In this document: in pieces, positions 1 to 17,729 of the stretch
Layout: every line of letters starts with the position of its first letter
How positions within the stretch are numbered: the stretch's first letter is position 1
NCBI RefSeq assembly: GCF_000275845.1
Contig: NW_006766884.1
Location: forward strand, 1,233,720 to 1,297,719
From: Dichomitus squalens LYAD-421 SS1
Taxonomy: Eukaryota > Basidiomycota > Agaricomycetes > Polyporales > Polyporaceae
Reading direction: 5' to 3'
Length of the DNA stretch: 64,000 bases
The notes under the pieces: generated by a model
What the model saw: only the letters and a program-made list of their open reading frames with translations
Told to the model about the DNA's origin: nothing
The model's database searches: none
Translations under genes and position numbers: made by a program

Positions 1-84
1 AGTACCACAATGATGACATCAAGCAGCGCAGCGTAGGCCACCCCCGTGCGTATGTGCAACCCATGCAGCGCATCATCGTGATTC

Positions 85-103
85 GTCCGTCCGTCCGTCC
101 GTC
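85..103. repeat. GTCC tetranucleotide microsatellite
   Basis: A short perfect run of the tetramer GTCC (about 4.75 units) lies just downstream of the zinc-finger gene's stop codon, probably in its 3' untranslated region. No function is inferred. Confidence 0.8.
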
Positions 104-150
104 AGCAACTCATAGCCCGGTGTGCGAGCCAGGCTCACGCCCGTCCTCTG

Positions 151-3615
<3,465 letters not shown>

Positions 3616-4655
3616 ATGCCTACCGACCGCGTGCGTTCGTTCCAAATTGACCTGAAGCCTCGGAGACATCATGGCTATGCCGTCTTGCTCTTCATTCTTG
3701 GGACTCTGCTGCCGCCACTAGGTGCCGTTCTACTATGTTCTTAGATTGGAATATCGATTGAAGCTCATCGGAATATGTAGCTGTGGCCGCACGGTTTGGG
3801 ATCGGGACGGATTTCTGGCTTAATTTGGTGTTGACTATTTGCGGGTACATACCCGGTGCGTCCCTCCTCGCCATCCCGCTTTCCTGGCTTACACGGAATT
3901 TTGTCCCCCTGCACAGGGCACGCCCACAACTTCTACATCCAGGTGCGCTCGGGACCGTCCGGTCTCTATCGCGCAGCATTCACGACTGGTACTGATCGCT
4001 CGAATGTCAACAGAATATCCGGAACAACAAGACCCACCGTCGCACGCCGAAATGGGCCCAGAAGTGGGGCCTCATCGACACCTCCGAGATCAAGCGCAAG
4101 GAGCGCCGCTCGCAATGGGCCAACCGCTACAACGAACGCCTCCCTCACTCGGCGCTCGAGAACCAGCCGTACGCAGAGGGCGAGGTCGGCGGCTCCTCCA
4201 TCGATCTCTCCGAGGAGAACAACGCCACGCGCGCGCGCGGCCCGAACGGCGAGTTCTGGGACCCGAGCGAGGAGCGGTACTACGGGCAGAACGGCGACGC
4301 GGCGAGCACGGCCACGCAGGGTTCTGGGCGGTGGCGCTACCCCGCCAACTTCGACGACGCGCTGCCCCCTACGAAGAAGGCGGCGAAGAAGGGGAAGAAG
4401 GACAAGAAGGACAGATGGGCGCGGACGGAGGACGCGTACGCTGCGCAGGAGGAGGGCTCGGGGAGGAGGAAGAAGTCGAAGAAGCGGCGGTCGGCGGCCG
4501 CGGATGCGGAGACGTACTCCCAACGGAGCGAGTCGACGACGGAGTTCCCAGAAGACCCCGAGGGCGGGCTGTACGGCGATCGTCGTCCGCCTGCTGAGGA
4601 GCGGGACGGTTTGCGCAGGACGACCTCGGAGGAAATCTTCAATCACGAGCTCTAG
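3616..4655 (+). CDS. Pmp3/RCI-type stress proteolipid domain with long charged C-terminal tail
   Basis: Four exons (3616-3721, 3781-3855, 3917-3942, 4014-4655) give 282 residues. Residues about 20-62 match the Pmp3/RCI2 proteolipid family: two short hydrophobic segments around the LLPPL turn and a second segment ending GYIPGHAHN, the usual two-helix plasma-membrane hairpin. Classical Pmp3 is only 52-60 residues; here a soluble, highly charged tail of about 210 residues follows, with Lys-rich patches (KKAAKKGKKDKKD) and acidic stretches. Exon 4 has no internal ATG in its reading frame, so the tail is easily missed. Family members modulate membrane potential and salt tolerance; the tail's role is unknown. 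All splice junctions are GT-AG and phases agree. Confidence 0.82.
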
Positions 4656-5453
4656 GTCCGCGGCATCGCTGTGGATGGAAGGTTGTGTTGGAAGGCGAGG
4701 GATGCAGATGAATGTGGGGTGTTCTTGTGGGCGCAGGCTCGGGGTGCAGAGACGGGTGGATAGACGGCGGTGGACATATAGTCCTGATCTTACGACACTC
4801 CTTTCGTTGCACGAGCGATGCGGGCACGCAGAAGACCTCACCCATGTATATGTACCGCTGTCTGCATGACTCGATATCTATTCATCGCATACCTGATGGG
4901 ACAGCTCCTGCTACGTCCTGGGCATCGCTGTTCGTGGTGTGTTCGTCGCTCTTGTCCAGGTTCCAGGTAGCAACCGCACGATGAGGCAACTGGCAGCGGG
5001 ATCCTTCGACTCGAAGCGCCAACGGAATCAGGTTCGGAGAGTGTCCTCCAGGTACCGTTCTCATCCCTTCTCCTTCTCCAAGACATCTGCTTTCGTGATG
5101 TGTACATAGTCCTATAACAAATCTCCGAGTCTATCTAAGCACCGCCCCCCGAGCAGTGCACACTGCACGATGAATTCGGCAATGACGAGTTCTGCGCGAC
5201 AGGCTATAATTGCGACAACAGCGAACGCGTACTCCCATCGCGCACCACATGGCCCGCGTGCACGACGCAATCTCGCGCGTTCCCGTCAAGAATTTCGGTC
5301 CCTGGACTGTTCTCATCACTCGCGCACGGCTATAAAGTCCGCGTCGCGTTTTCGAGATGACGTTCCGTGTCCTCGCTGGCCCTCCCGTCAGTCCCCCGTT
5401 CGGGTTCAGCCTTCCATTCGTCCGTCCAGCTCTAAGGAATCGCGTTGTGCAAC
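4656..5453. other. intergenic region with promoter of the PNGase A gene
   Basis: About 800 bp between two plus-strand genes. Short open frames show no family signature. A TATA element at 5331 lies near its right end; nothing else was recognised. Confidence 0.6.
5331..5337 (+). promoter_or_regulatory. TATA box of PNGase A gene
   Basis: TATAAAG lies 123 bp upstream of the PNGase A start codon. The position is compatible with a core promoter followed by a short 5' untranslated region. This is inferred from motif and position only. Confidence 0.55.
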
Positions 5454-7870
5454 ATGTTCGCGAAGCTGTTGGCGGGCTTAGCGGTCGCGACGGCTGCGGT
5501 GCGAGCGGCAGTGCTCGTCGACTTCCAGGTCGCCCAGCCGCCCCCTCTCCCTAAGGACGCTAAGCAATGCACCGTTCAAATCCTCCAGTGCGTATGAGGT
5601 CTCAGTTTCCAGACATGCGTGCCATGATATATGGTCTTGATCTGACCGGTCTGTCGACAGGCGTACGTTCGGAAACTCGTTTGGAGCGTGAGTACTCGTG
5701 TCGAATAGAGTACAGGATAACGGCATGACTACAGGCAACTTTGCTTTGCAGGGCTGAAGTAGTGGAATATACGTGAGTCCGGGCATACGGGCTGGCGCGA
5801 AATGGCAGTCAAAAATAACATCCATGGGCCCAGACCTCCCACGGATTGCGGTCCAGTCGGGTCTTGGGCTGGCATCAGCCTGAACTTCACGGTAACCTCG
5901 AACGGTACACAGTTCGATCGTCTAGGTAAGTCCGGATCAGAAGGCAGTAAGTGCATGACTGACTGACGCAATGTTCAGGTATCTTCACCTTCCAAAATGT
6001 CGAGAGTGAATCGCAAAGTGACGCTCCCTTCGCGAATGAAGCTCAATAAGTTTTGTTCTAGTCTGGCGTACGTCGACGCCTGAACCTACTCGCGGCGACG
6101 GTATCATCTGGACCTACCTGAAGGACGTGACACGTTACACTCCACTTTTCGCGAAGAACGGAACTTTCATCCTCCAGCTTGACAACTTGCTCGAGACAGG
6201 TCTGGACGGGCAGTACGCGAGTAGGTCACTTGTACCAGTGAATGCACTGGCTGTTGATCATATGTACTGCAGCCACCCTGCATGCCACTTTCTTTGCGTC
6301 TTCAGCCGCACATCCGCCCGCGCCCAAGGCGGATGTCATTATACCAGTGTCCACCCTTGCGAACAACACCGGAAATGATGCATCGGTGCCCCCCACATTC
6401 TCTGTGGGTGTCCTGTGCACGACATCGATCGTTACCGGAGCTGACCTCTATCATGCAGCTGAATGTCACAGTGCCCCCAAACGCCGTACAGATTTTTGCT
6501 GAGCTGTACGCCTCGGGCAACGGGAACGAGGAGTTCTGGGTTGGTACATGCGCGCGCATGCATGTCAGTGTCGACTAACATCCAGTCACTTCCAGTACTT
6601 CAACACGGCCAACGAGTTCCTGGGCGACCTCCCAAGCGGTACTACCTTCGGAGGCGGTCCTTTCCGTGAAGTCCGCCTGTTGGTCGACGGGCAGGTTGCC
6701 GGCGTAGCGTTCCCGTAGGTGTGCCCCTCATCCCCCTCGAACCAACTCGCTAAAGCCGTGTCAGGTACGCCGTGATTTTCACTGGGGGTATCGTCCCTAC
6801 AGCATGGAGGCCGATCACATCCTACGGCGCGATCGACCTCCCCACCTACTTCCTCGACCTCACGCCATTCGTTCCCGTGCTGACCGACGGCCAGCCGCAC
6901 AACATCAGCCTCGACGTCGTCTCCGCGGAAGACGACCACACGATCAACCAGAACTGGTTCGTCTCGGGCAGCCTCCAGGTCGTCACCGATCCGTCTGGCA
7001 AGCCGACCACCGGCAAGATCACCCGTTACGATGCGGACGACTTCGCGGTCACGAACACTACCGGGAGCGTCGGTGCCAATGGCGACGTGAACGTCACGGT
7101 CGCGGCGACGCGTAACATCCACATAGAGGCTGAGATTACGAGCGGAAGCGGCCAGACCACACACGTCGTGTGGAGCCAGAACCTCGAGTACTCGAACACT
7201 CAGAACTATCTTGACAACACCTTCATCCAGGTATCAACGAGCTCTCATATGCGTAAGCCCTTTGGGAACAGACGTTGACGTCCCTGTAGATCGTGAATCA
7301 GAGTGCAAAGGGATCGTTCCTCTCGACGCACAATGGAGTGCCGACGCTAGTGGACGAGTTCTCATACCCGCTTATTATCAACTTCACCGTCCTTTCCCCC
7401 GATGGTTCTCAATGTAAGCCCACTGTGATTTCCCAGGTATCTATCTACCTCTGACTTCATTACGTCCGCAGTCGTCGCCACGTTTGACCATTCGCTCAAC
7501 CGCGTATCCCAACCCGCACCATTCATCCTCGGTTCCACAATCAAGAACCACCAGACCGCAAGTACGTTCCCTGAGTTAGACTTACCATGAGCAATCAGTA
7601 CTCAGTGCTCACACCGCAACAGCCGGCTTCTTCACAGAGGCCTCCACTGGTAACACCGGCAACGGCACGAACTCGAACGTGTTCTCCTACGTCGACCTGA
7701 AGGGCAACACTTACAACCGCGGGGTGACCGCGGTCGACAACAACATCACATCTGACCACCAGGGCGGGTCGCTCGCGCCAACCACCGCCTTCAAATTCCC
7801 TGGCTTCGCTCAGACACCTCAGAGTATTCCGACACCTCGGTTCCCGGGAGCTCGGAAGATCGCAAACTGA
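5454..7870 (+). CDS. secreted peptide-N4-(N-acetyl-beta-glucosaminyl)asparagine amidase A (PNGase A)
   Basis: Thirteen exons: 5454-5587, 5661-5687, 5752-5772, 5834-5925, 5979-6005, 6062-6220, 6273-6403, 6459-6539, 6596-6714, 6765-7230, 7290-7413, 7472-7561, 7623-7870. The product is 572 residues. The first ~19 residues form a signal peptide (MFAKLLAGLAVATAAVRA). The body matches the PNGase A family: N-terminal TFGNSFG, the WAGISLNFTVTSNG region, then RLLVDGQVAGVAFPY, GGIVPTAWRPI and PTYFLDLTPF. PNGase A enzymes cleave the amide link between N-glycans and asparagine, here probably outside the cell or in the secretory route. Many N-x-S/T sites fit a secreted glycoprotein. Exons 2, 3 and 5 are only 21-27 nt, and one donor is GTGGGT. 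Phases close exactly across all 13 exons. Confidence 0.9.
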
Positions 7871-8274
7871 GTGCCGAATACAGTGGCGCTGGACTGCTTG
7901 AAATTGTTGTATCTATTGCGTCAGATCGTTGAGATCGTTGCCTGGTATATGAACAGTTGGATGTTGTGAAGATATAAAGCATGCTTCACTACAACAGCAG
8001 AGCATCGACTCCATCTGAGAACCCTAATATTCAACCCCAGAAATCCGACCTCGCCTCACCTCGCCACTTCTCGGCGCTTCTCGGCGCTGCTCTTGTCTCC
8101 GCAGAGCCCTTGGAATCTAGGCAACACAACACAATCGCGTCACGGGACGGTGTTGAACTCCCGCTATCTGCCGTGTTGAACGGTATGCAGCGCATCGCTG
8201 GGTGGTCGGTTCTGCACTAGAGGCCTATCTGGTGAAGACAATGCATCTAGATGGGAGGGGCCCGAGGATTGCCT
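7871..8274. other. convergent intergenic region
   Basis: About 400 bp between the 3' ends of the PNGase A (+) and ADE3 (-) genes. It presumably holds both 3' untranslated regions. Nothing else was recognised. Confidence 0.6.
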
Positions 8275-11772
<3,498 letters not shown>

Positions 11773-12218
11773 GGTCCGGAGGTGATGGAGGGAGGAGAGA
11801 GGGCGATATGCAGCAGCCTGCAGGAATCGCCGCATCTCGAATTCCCTTTAGGGGCAGGCGGGGGAGAACGCGTAGCGCGCTATCGGTCGCGTCTTCGGAG
11901 TCCCGTGTCGCCTCGTTCTGCTCGCGCGTGGGCAGTTTTCTACTGCAAACACTGCGACTTTGTTCGCGTTCTGCGTGCGCGTCGTGGTGGTGTGTGACAA
12001 GAGGCCCTGGTCCCCAGTGGGTTGGCCGAGTCAGTAGCGACCTATGAAGACGTCGAGCATCCTGCCAGCTTATGCTGTCACGTGGGCTGCTCGCCCAAAA
12101 TTTCCAAGAAGAGACGAGGGTCTGCCAGCGGCCCTGGCCAGCGTCTTGCTCACCTCCGTCATCTGAGTCCACCGTCCGACCGTCTCCGTCCGCTACCCTT
12201 TCTCTCTCGTCCCCCGCC

Positions 12219-13050
12219 ATGTTCAACATCCATGCAGTCCAGGCCTTCCGCTCGGCCACTGGCGCGCTGTCGTCGCGCACACTCGCGCGTTCTTCGCTGA
12301 ACGCCGTGAGCAGGAGAGCCGCAGTCGGCACGATGAGGTCACGCTATTACTCAGACCAGACGAAGAACGCGCAGGACCCTATACCGGCTGAGGAGACCGA
12401 GAAGGACGAGGTAGAGGTGTCTGTAGAGGCAGAACTCGGGAAGAAGCTGAAGGAGGAGGAGGCAAAAGTAGCTGACTGTATGGTCAGTGTCTCTGTGCTC
12501 GCTGCCCACTTCGGTCGTATGCTGGTCAGGTGCTGACCTCCCTTTGTAGAGCCGGTTACGGTACCTCCAGGCCGACTTCCTCAACCTCCAGCGCAACGCT
12601 GCGAGAGAAAAGGAGCAAGCCCGCGACTTCGCTATCACCCGCTTCGCTGGCGACCTCCTCGAGACGATCGACGTCCTCTCCCTGGCGTTGAAGTCCATCC
12701 CAAAATCCGCCCTCGCCCCCCCACCACAATCCGCTGACGCTTCCTCGTCATCATCACAATCCTCCGACACACCCGCAGAGAAGGGCGCTGATGCGCACTT
12801 ACGAGACCTCTACGAGGGTGTCGAGGCGACCCAGCGGTTACTCCTTCACACCCTCTTCAAGCACCACGTCAAGCCCTTCGACCCCACTGGGGAAAAGTTT
12901 GACCCCAATAGGCACGAAGCCCTCTACCAGGCGCCGATTCCTGGAAAGGAGCCTGGCACCGTGCTCGAGTGCCAAAAGGTCGGCTACATGATCAAGGACC
13001 GCGTATTGCGCGCCGCGCAGGTTGGCGTCGTCCAGGATACCTCATCATGA
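12219..13050 (+). CDS. MGE1: mitochondrial GrpE nucleotide-exchange factor
   Basis: Two exons (12219-12482, 12550-13050) give 254 residues. The N-terminus is a basic, Ser-rich mitochondrial targeting sequence. Then come a Glu/Lys-rich coiled-coil helix (EELGKKLKEEEAKVAD) and the GrpE core: LRYLQADFLNLQRN, the long helix, and the beta-domain ending LECQKVGYMIKDRVLRAAQVGV, a strong GrpE signature. It should release ADP from mitochondrial Hsp70 in matrix import and folding. A Ser/Pro linker near residues 135-155 is longer than in bacterial GrpE. An in-frame upstream ATG exists at 12072, but the start at 12219 gives the normal targeting peptide. Confidence 0.95.
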
Positions 13051-13181
13051 CATGTCCACGCTTCCTTCACAAGTTGGGTTAGTTCGGTATGTCACGTCGT
13101 TGCATCGCCGATGTGTATGGACAGGAGGATGAGTAGAGCGATGTGGTAGAGCCCCCATTATAGTATATTAACCACTACTAA

Positions 13182-14168
13182 TTAACGTATCTCTACTCCG
13201 AACTTGTCCTTGAGGTTTGCGATGACCTGCGTGTGGACTTCATTCGCTTCCTCATTGGACAGTGATCTACGTTACGCGTTATGCATTCAGGATACAATTT
13301 GCCACGAATACGCATGCCCGCTCACCTGTCCATGGAACAGTAGTTTATGCGATAGCATTTACTGCGCCGGTTTGTTTTTGGGTGTGTGAAGTCATCGATC
13401 TGTTGCACGTTCAGTACAATGCTCCTGGATAGCATACAGCGACTGTGCACTTACCAGCACGACGTCTTGTACCAAGTCGCCGACAGTATCCCGGACCAAA
13501 TCACAGAAGTCGTTGTCGTGCAGACCACTCCCCGGCAGCCAGAAGCTGACATCCTTGTAGCACGCAGGATATTTCGAGTATGGCTTGAAGGTGCTGATCT
13601 GGCCGGCCGTGAATTGAGAAACGAAGCGCGGATCTTGTGACCAGAAGAGGCGAATGTCCGGTATTGAGAACAGGATCATAGCAATGCGCTCCAACCCAAG
13701 ACCGAAAGCCCAGCTAATGCTATCAGGAACCCCTGTGATAGGAAGTTAGTTTATACGCTGAGAACGGATTGTGTGAATACACCTACTGGCACGGTCTAGC
13801 GTACGTTGCTGCACAACTCCGCACCCCAGAATCTCCAGCCACTTCCCGCGGAAGAACACCTCGACCTCATAGCTCGGCGTCGTGAACGGGAAGAACGCCT
13901 CAATCCACCTCACGCGCAACGGCTCGTCCTCGTTCACACCCCCTCTGTCCCCGAACAGCGTCAACATCAGACTGTTCAGCGACAGCTTCAAGTTCTTCGC
14001 GACGAGCTCCGCCATGACCGGGTCGTGCGCCTCCTGCCTCGGGTTGGTCGCCGAGATGTGCGGCACGTCCTCGATGACGATGTTCGACCGCGCAAGATGG
14101 TGCTCGAGCCGCGCGTTGTCCGCTTCGACCTCCGCGCGCCCCGCCTCGTCGGCGCCGAACACGCGGGC

Positions 14169-14201
<33 letters not shown>

Positions 14202-14666
14202 CGCGTCGATCTCGTCGCGGCGGTACACGTCCGCGGCGAGCAGCCAGCGGCGCTCGCCGCGCGCGAACGTCTCGACCTCGTGCGCGGACGTGTGCGTGCG
14301 GAGCATCGCGTCCCGGTTCAGGTAGTAGCTGTCCGTCGGGGCGCGGCCGGGGTGGTCTGGGGGGAAGCCGAGGTCATCGAAGTTCTGCGCGGGGGTGACG
14401 ACGGGGGGCAGGCCGACGTGCGAGCGGAAGTCGTGGAAGTGGGAGGAGACGAGGGCGTGCAGGATGCCGAGCGGGTGGGCGGGGTCCGTGTAGAGGTTGC
14501 GGCCGACCTTGTCTGCGATGGCGGAGGTGATGTTCGTCGTGCTGTCTGTGGGGTACTCCTTGCCGAGGAGGGTGAGGGACGGCGGGCGTGTCGAGTAACA
14601 TCGTCGGTACTGGGCGATGCGGACGAAGTGTAGCGACGACCGTGCTCGAGCGAGGCCCACCGTCAT
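13182..14666 (-). CDS. MSF1: mitochondrial phenylalanyl-tRNA synthetase
   Basis: Exons: 14666-13787, 13732-13455, 13399-13326, 13266-13182; 438 residues. The N-terminus carries a likely mitochondrial targeting sequence (ARARSSLHFVRIAQYRRCYS). The class II core shows the LLRTHTSAHE-like motif (MLRTHTSAHEVE), [44 protein letters not shown] and the GLGLERIAM motif 3. The C-terminal FDX-type anticodon-binding domain runs from STFKPYSKYPACYKDVSFW to FGVEIR. It charges mitochondrial tRNA-Phe as a single-chain enzyme. A longer in-frame start at 14816 is possible but gives a less typical presequence. The gene converges with GrpE over about 130 bp. Confidence 0.95.
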
Positions 14667-15887
14667 CGTGACCGTGCAGGGAGTTATACCCCTCAGGCGC
14701 TCGTCCCTCTCCCTTCGGCTGTCCGGACCGCAGACGGCCTGTCCCCATGCTATGCGCTCATAAACCACGTCCAATCCTTGCAGCTTGCGAAGTGCGAAGT
14801 GGTAGCGCGATGTCATAAGAACGGCATGGGTACTGTGCAGTACGTAGTATGGTAACTATTGGTCTACTCGAAAACTTTCAAAATCTCTGTGGCTTTTGCC
14901 CTATACTACCTGTAGTTCTCCGTTCACTACACGGGCAATTGTGGGCATGGCAGCTGTCTCCGAAAGATATGAGAGTGTATTGCAAAAATAATGCCTGAAT
15001 AGCTTCGCCCTAGGGGAACCCTCGTTTGACGTTCGCCGCCACTATTCAGCTTCAGGCAATCACTATATATTCAAGAGCAGGCCGTTAGCCAGTTCGAACA
15101 CGTGGAGCGAGCCTCTTGGAGTAGCATCATGTTCCACTCTCGCGTCTATCGGCGTGCGGGGCTTGAGCTCTCCTCCGTAAACGATGAGGAGCACGGACTT
15201 CATTGCAGACACGCAGTACGAAGAACGCGCGAGGAATGGTGTCCTGGAGAGGGAGAATCACTGTGCTGCCGGCATTTTGCTGAGGGTCTTGCTGAGGGTC
15301 TGTAATAAAGTTCGTCAAGAGGCCGTCGGAGGAGAGGCAGACGTGGACGGCCTACTAGATACGGTGCATGGCTGCGGCGATGGGATATGCAATGAAACAC
15401 ACGTAATTCTTCTCACGCTATGCTTGTTGCACTCACAGCAGCCTCAATGCAGACATTTGAAGTCAGGCGAGCGGGGAAGAGAAGCTAAGCTTTGCACCGT
15501 TTGTGCAGATTTGGGAATAGTCTAGCTTGTTACTTAGTCCGGACTTCGCTCAGTATACGTTGTTTGGCCTTGTTAGGACCAGAAGCCACTGCCTGCCATT
15601 ATGGGACGCCTCGTCTGCTTATGATATTAGCGCCTACTAAACCTGCTCTTTCCCTCAATCGACAGGAGTCGACTGCGATCACGACCGACATACATACTTA
15701 CTAAGTAGCTGGCTGACCATGGGGTCTCACGCTGTCGACATGCCGCCGGCTTGTACATACGCAAGTTCAAGTTACGCCGACGTGAAGCGTACGCTTTCCA
15801 GCAGACGAAGCTAGCGTTCGAAATTGCTCAAATGGGGGAGGGTGTCGAGTCCACTCTGTCAACCTCGACTCATCCTCACGAGCCTCC
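14667..15887. other. intergenic region
   Basis: A 1.2 kb gap between the divergent MSF1 and FAD monooxygenase start codons. Only short open frames without motifs were seen. There is one small direct duplication (GCTGAGGGTCTT-like, near 15277-15301). A GTTCGAAC word at 15091 resembles a tRNA B box, but no cloverleaf could be built. Confidence 0.55.
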
Positions 15888-17729
15888 ATGTCTAAAGCAT
15901 CTGAGAAAGACTTCCAAGTGGCCGTCATTGGTGGTGGCGTGTGCGGCTTGGCATGCGCTGCTGCGCTTCAGAAGGCAGGTATCAGTGTACAAGTCTTCGA
16001 AGCCGCGGTGCGTCAGACGGTCTTTGCTCATTTATCATACGAAGGTATTGTCTTCCATCTGTATTCTAGGCAGCCTTCGCTGAGATAGGGGCTGGTATAG
16101 GTTTGGGTACGTTTATCCATTCATCCCCATGTCCTCCTTATTGTGAACGAACCAACTCGCGGTAGGGCCCAGTGGTGTGCATAGCCTAAACGCCATGGAT
16201 CTCTTGGATGCGGTTCTCCAGAACATAAATTCGAACGACCTGGGCTCGAGAGGTTTCCTGTTCCATTCGGGCCTTGGGGAACATGAGCTGGTATATGACG
16301 TACGTATCACTCGGAGCTGCCTGAATATTCTCCACGGTGGGAATCGGAAATACTCACATCCAAAAATCTTGTACTCAGTACCCACCTGCCCCGGAAGATG
16401 CCAGCATCAGCATGCACCGGTGAGGTTTTCGGCTTATTTGCTTCCTACAACCGTGTGTCGCGAGGCTGACGGCTCTACTCGGTTCTTCTCGCCTTGGTGC
16501 AACAGTGCCGCCTTCCTCAATGCGCTGGTCGAACTCGTAGACCTGCAAAGCACGCATTTCAACAAACGCTGCACCTCCATCTCGGAATCGCCCACGAACC
16601 CGAATCGCCTTCTGGTCCACTTCATAGATGGCACTACGCATGAAACGGATGTTGTTCTTGGCGCGGACGGCATCAAGAGCGCGGTGCGCCACTTCGTAGT
16701 CGCCAAGGCCGGCGAACCGCCGAGACACAACCTTGCGTTCAGCAATACTGTCGCCTATCGTGGTTTGATACCATACGCCCAGCTCGAGGCCGCTGGTTTC
16801 AAGACCAGATTGACGGATCGTCCGGTGTGCTTCGTCGGGCCAAGCAAGGTCAGCGGTCGATGTGTGCTGGCTCCGAGTCCAAGCTGATGTCGCCAACTGA
16901 AACCCCCGTCGCCATATCAGCATGCCATTGTCGTCCCCATCAAGAACGGCGAGCTTGTATGACATTGAGATCCTACAGGGTTCCGGCGTTGGCTAAACTT
17001 ACAAATACACTGCTTTCCATCTATTCTACAGATCAACGTCGCAGCTTTTTCGGCTAGGTATGACATTCCCATAGGGTCCCAGAACCTGCCGGAAGGTACT
17101 CCTTGGGTCGACCAAGTGTCTCGGGAAGACATCCAGAAGGACTTCGATGGATGGGGCGTCGACGTGGCGACGCTTCTCCAATTGATGCCGGAGAAGACAG
17201 TGCGTTGGTCTGTCCACGTCGTGCACCCTCCGCTCGAAACCTACAGCAAGGGGCACGTGGCTCTTCTTGGAGATGCAGTATGTCGGCCGTTATCGAAGTA
17301 CCGTTCATGAACCCGCAACAATGAATGATTTTTCCAGGCTCACGGTATGCTCCATCACCTCGGTGCTGGCGTGGGACCGGGCCTCGAGGACGCGCTTCTA
17401 CTTGTTCGCTTACTCAGTCACCCGGGAACGCAGACCGAGAACCTGCAGGTTTGTCACTTCCCCCGCTCGTTGGTGTTGATCATCGATTAATCCGATGCGT
17501 GCCTCAGTCCGTCCTAGAAGCCTACTCGACTATACGCCGGCCGAGAGCGCAAATGGTTTGGGAAGCTAGTCATCGTGCCGGGAGTGTTTACGACCACCAC
17601 GGACCGACCGCCGCAGGGATGGCTGAAGATCTAAGGGATTTGTGGATGCCCATTTGGCGGTACGAGATCGAGAACGACTTTGATACAGCTATATCAGTCC
17701 TCCGCACGAACGCGACGTTCTCTCAATGA
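15888..17729 (+). CDS. FAD-dependent monooxygenase, salicylate-hydroxylase-like
   Basis: Nine exons: 15888-16007, 16070-16106, 16166-16299, 16379-16419, 16506-16848, 16921-16956, 17032-17277, 17338-17448, 17508-17729; 429 residues. The N-terminal Rossmann motif is VIGGGVCGLACAAAL (GxGxxG). The middle shows the DG motif region VVLGADGIKSAVR, and the second FAD site is GDAAHGMLHHLGAGVGPGLEDA-like (split by an intron inside DA|AHG). This is the class A flavoprotein hydroxylase layout of salicylate hydroxylase, FAD-PHBH fold, using NAD(P)H and O2 to hydroxylate aromatic acids. No signal peptide, so probably cytosolic. The substrate cannot be read from the sequence. The intron ending at 16505 removes a stretch that otherwise disrupts the family alignment. 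Confidence 0.88.

Noticed and set aside
3839..4869. Two long plus frames and one minus frame over the Pmp3-like gene's last exon
   Set aside because: They are Arg-rich out-of-frame readings. The true frame (starting at the 4014 acceptor) continues the Pmp3 protein in phase and has balanced composition.
13806..14633. 275-codon plus-strand frame over the mitochondrial Phe-tRNA synthetase
   Set aside because: It is Arg/Val/Glu-rich shadow sequence of a GC-rich exon; the minus strand encodes a clear class II synthetase.
15080..15110. Possible tRNA B box (GTTCGAAC)
   Set aside because: No A box at suitable spacing and no acceptor stem could be paired.
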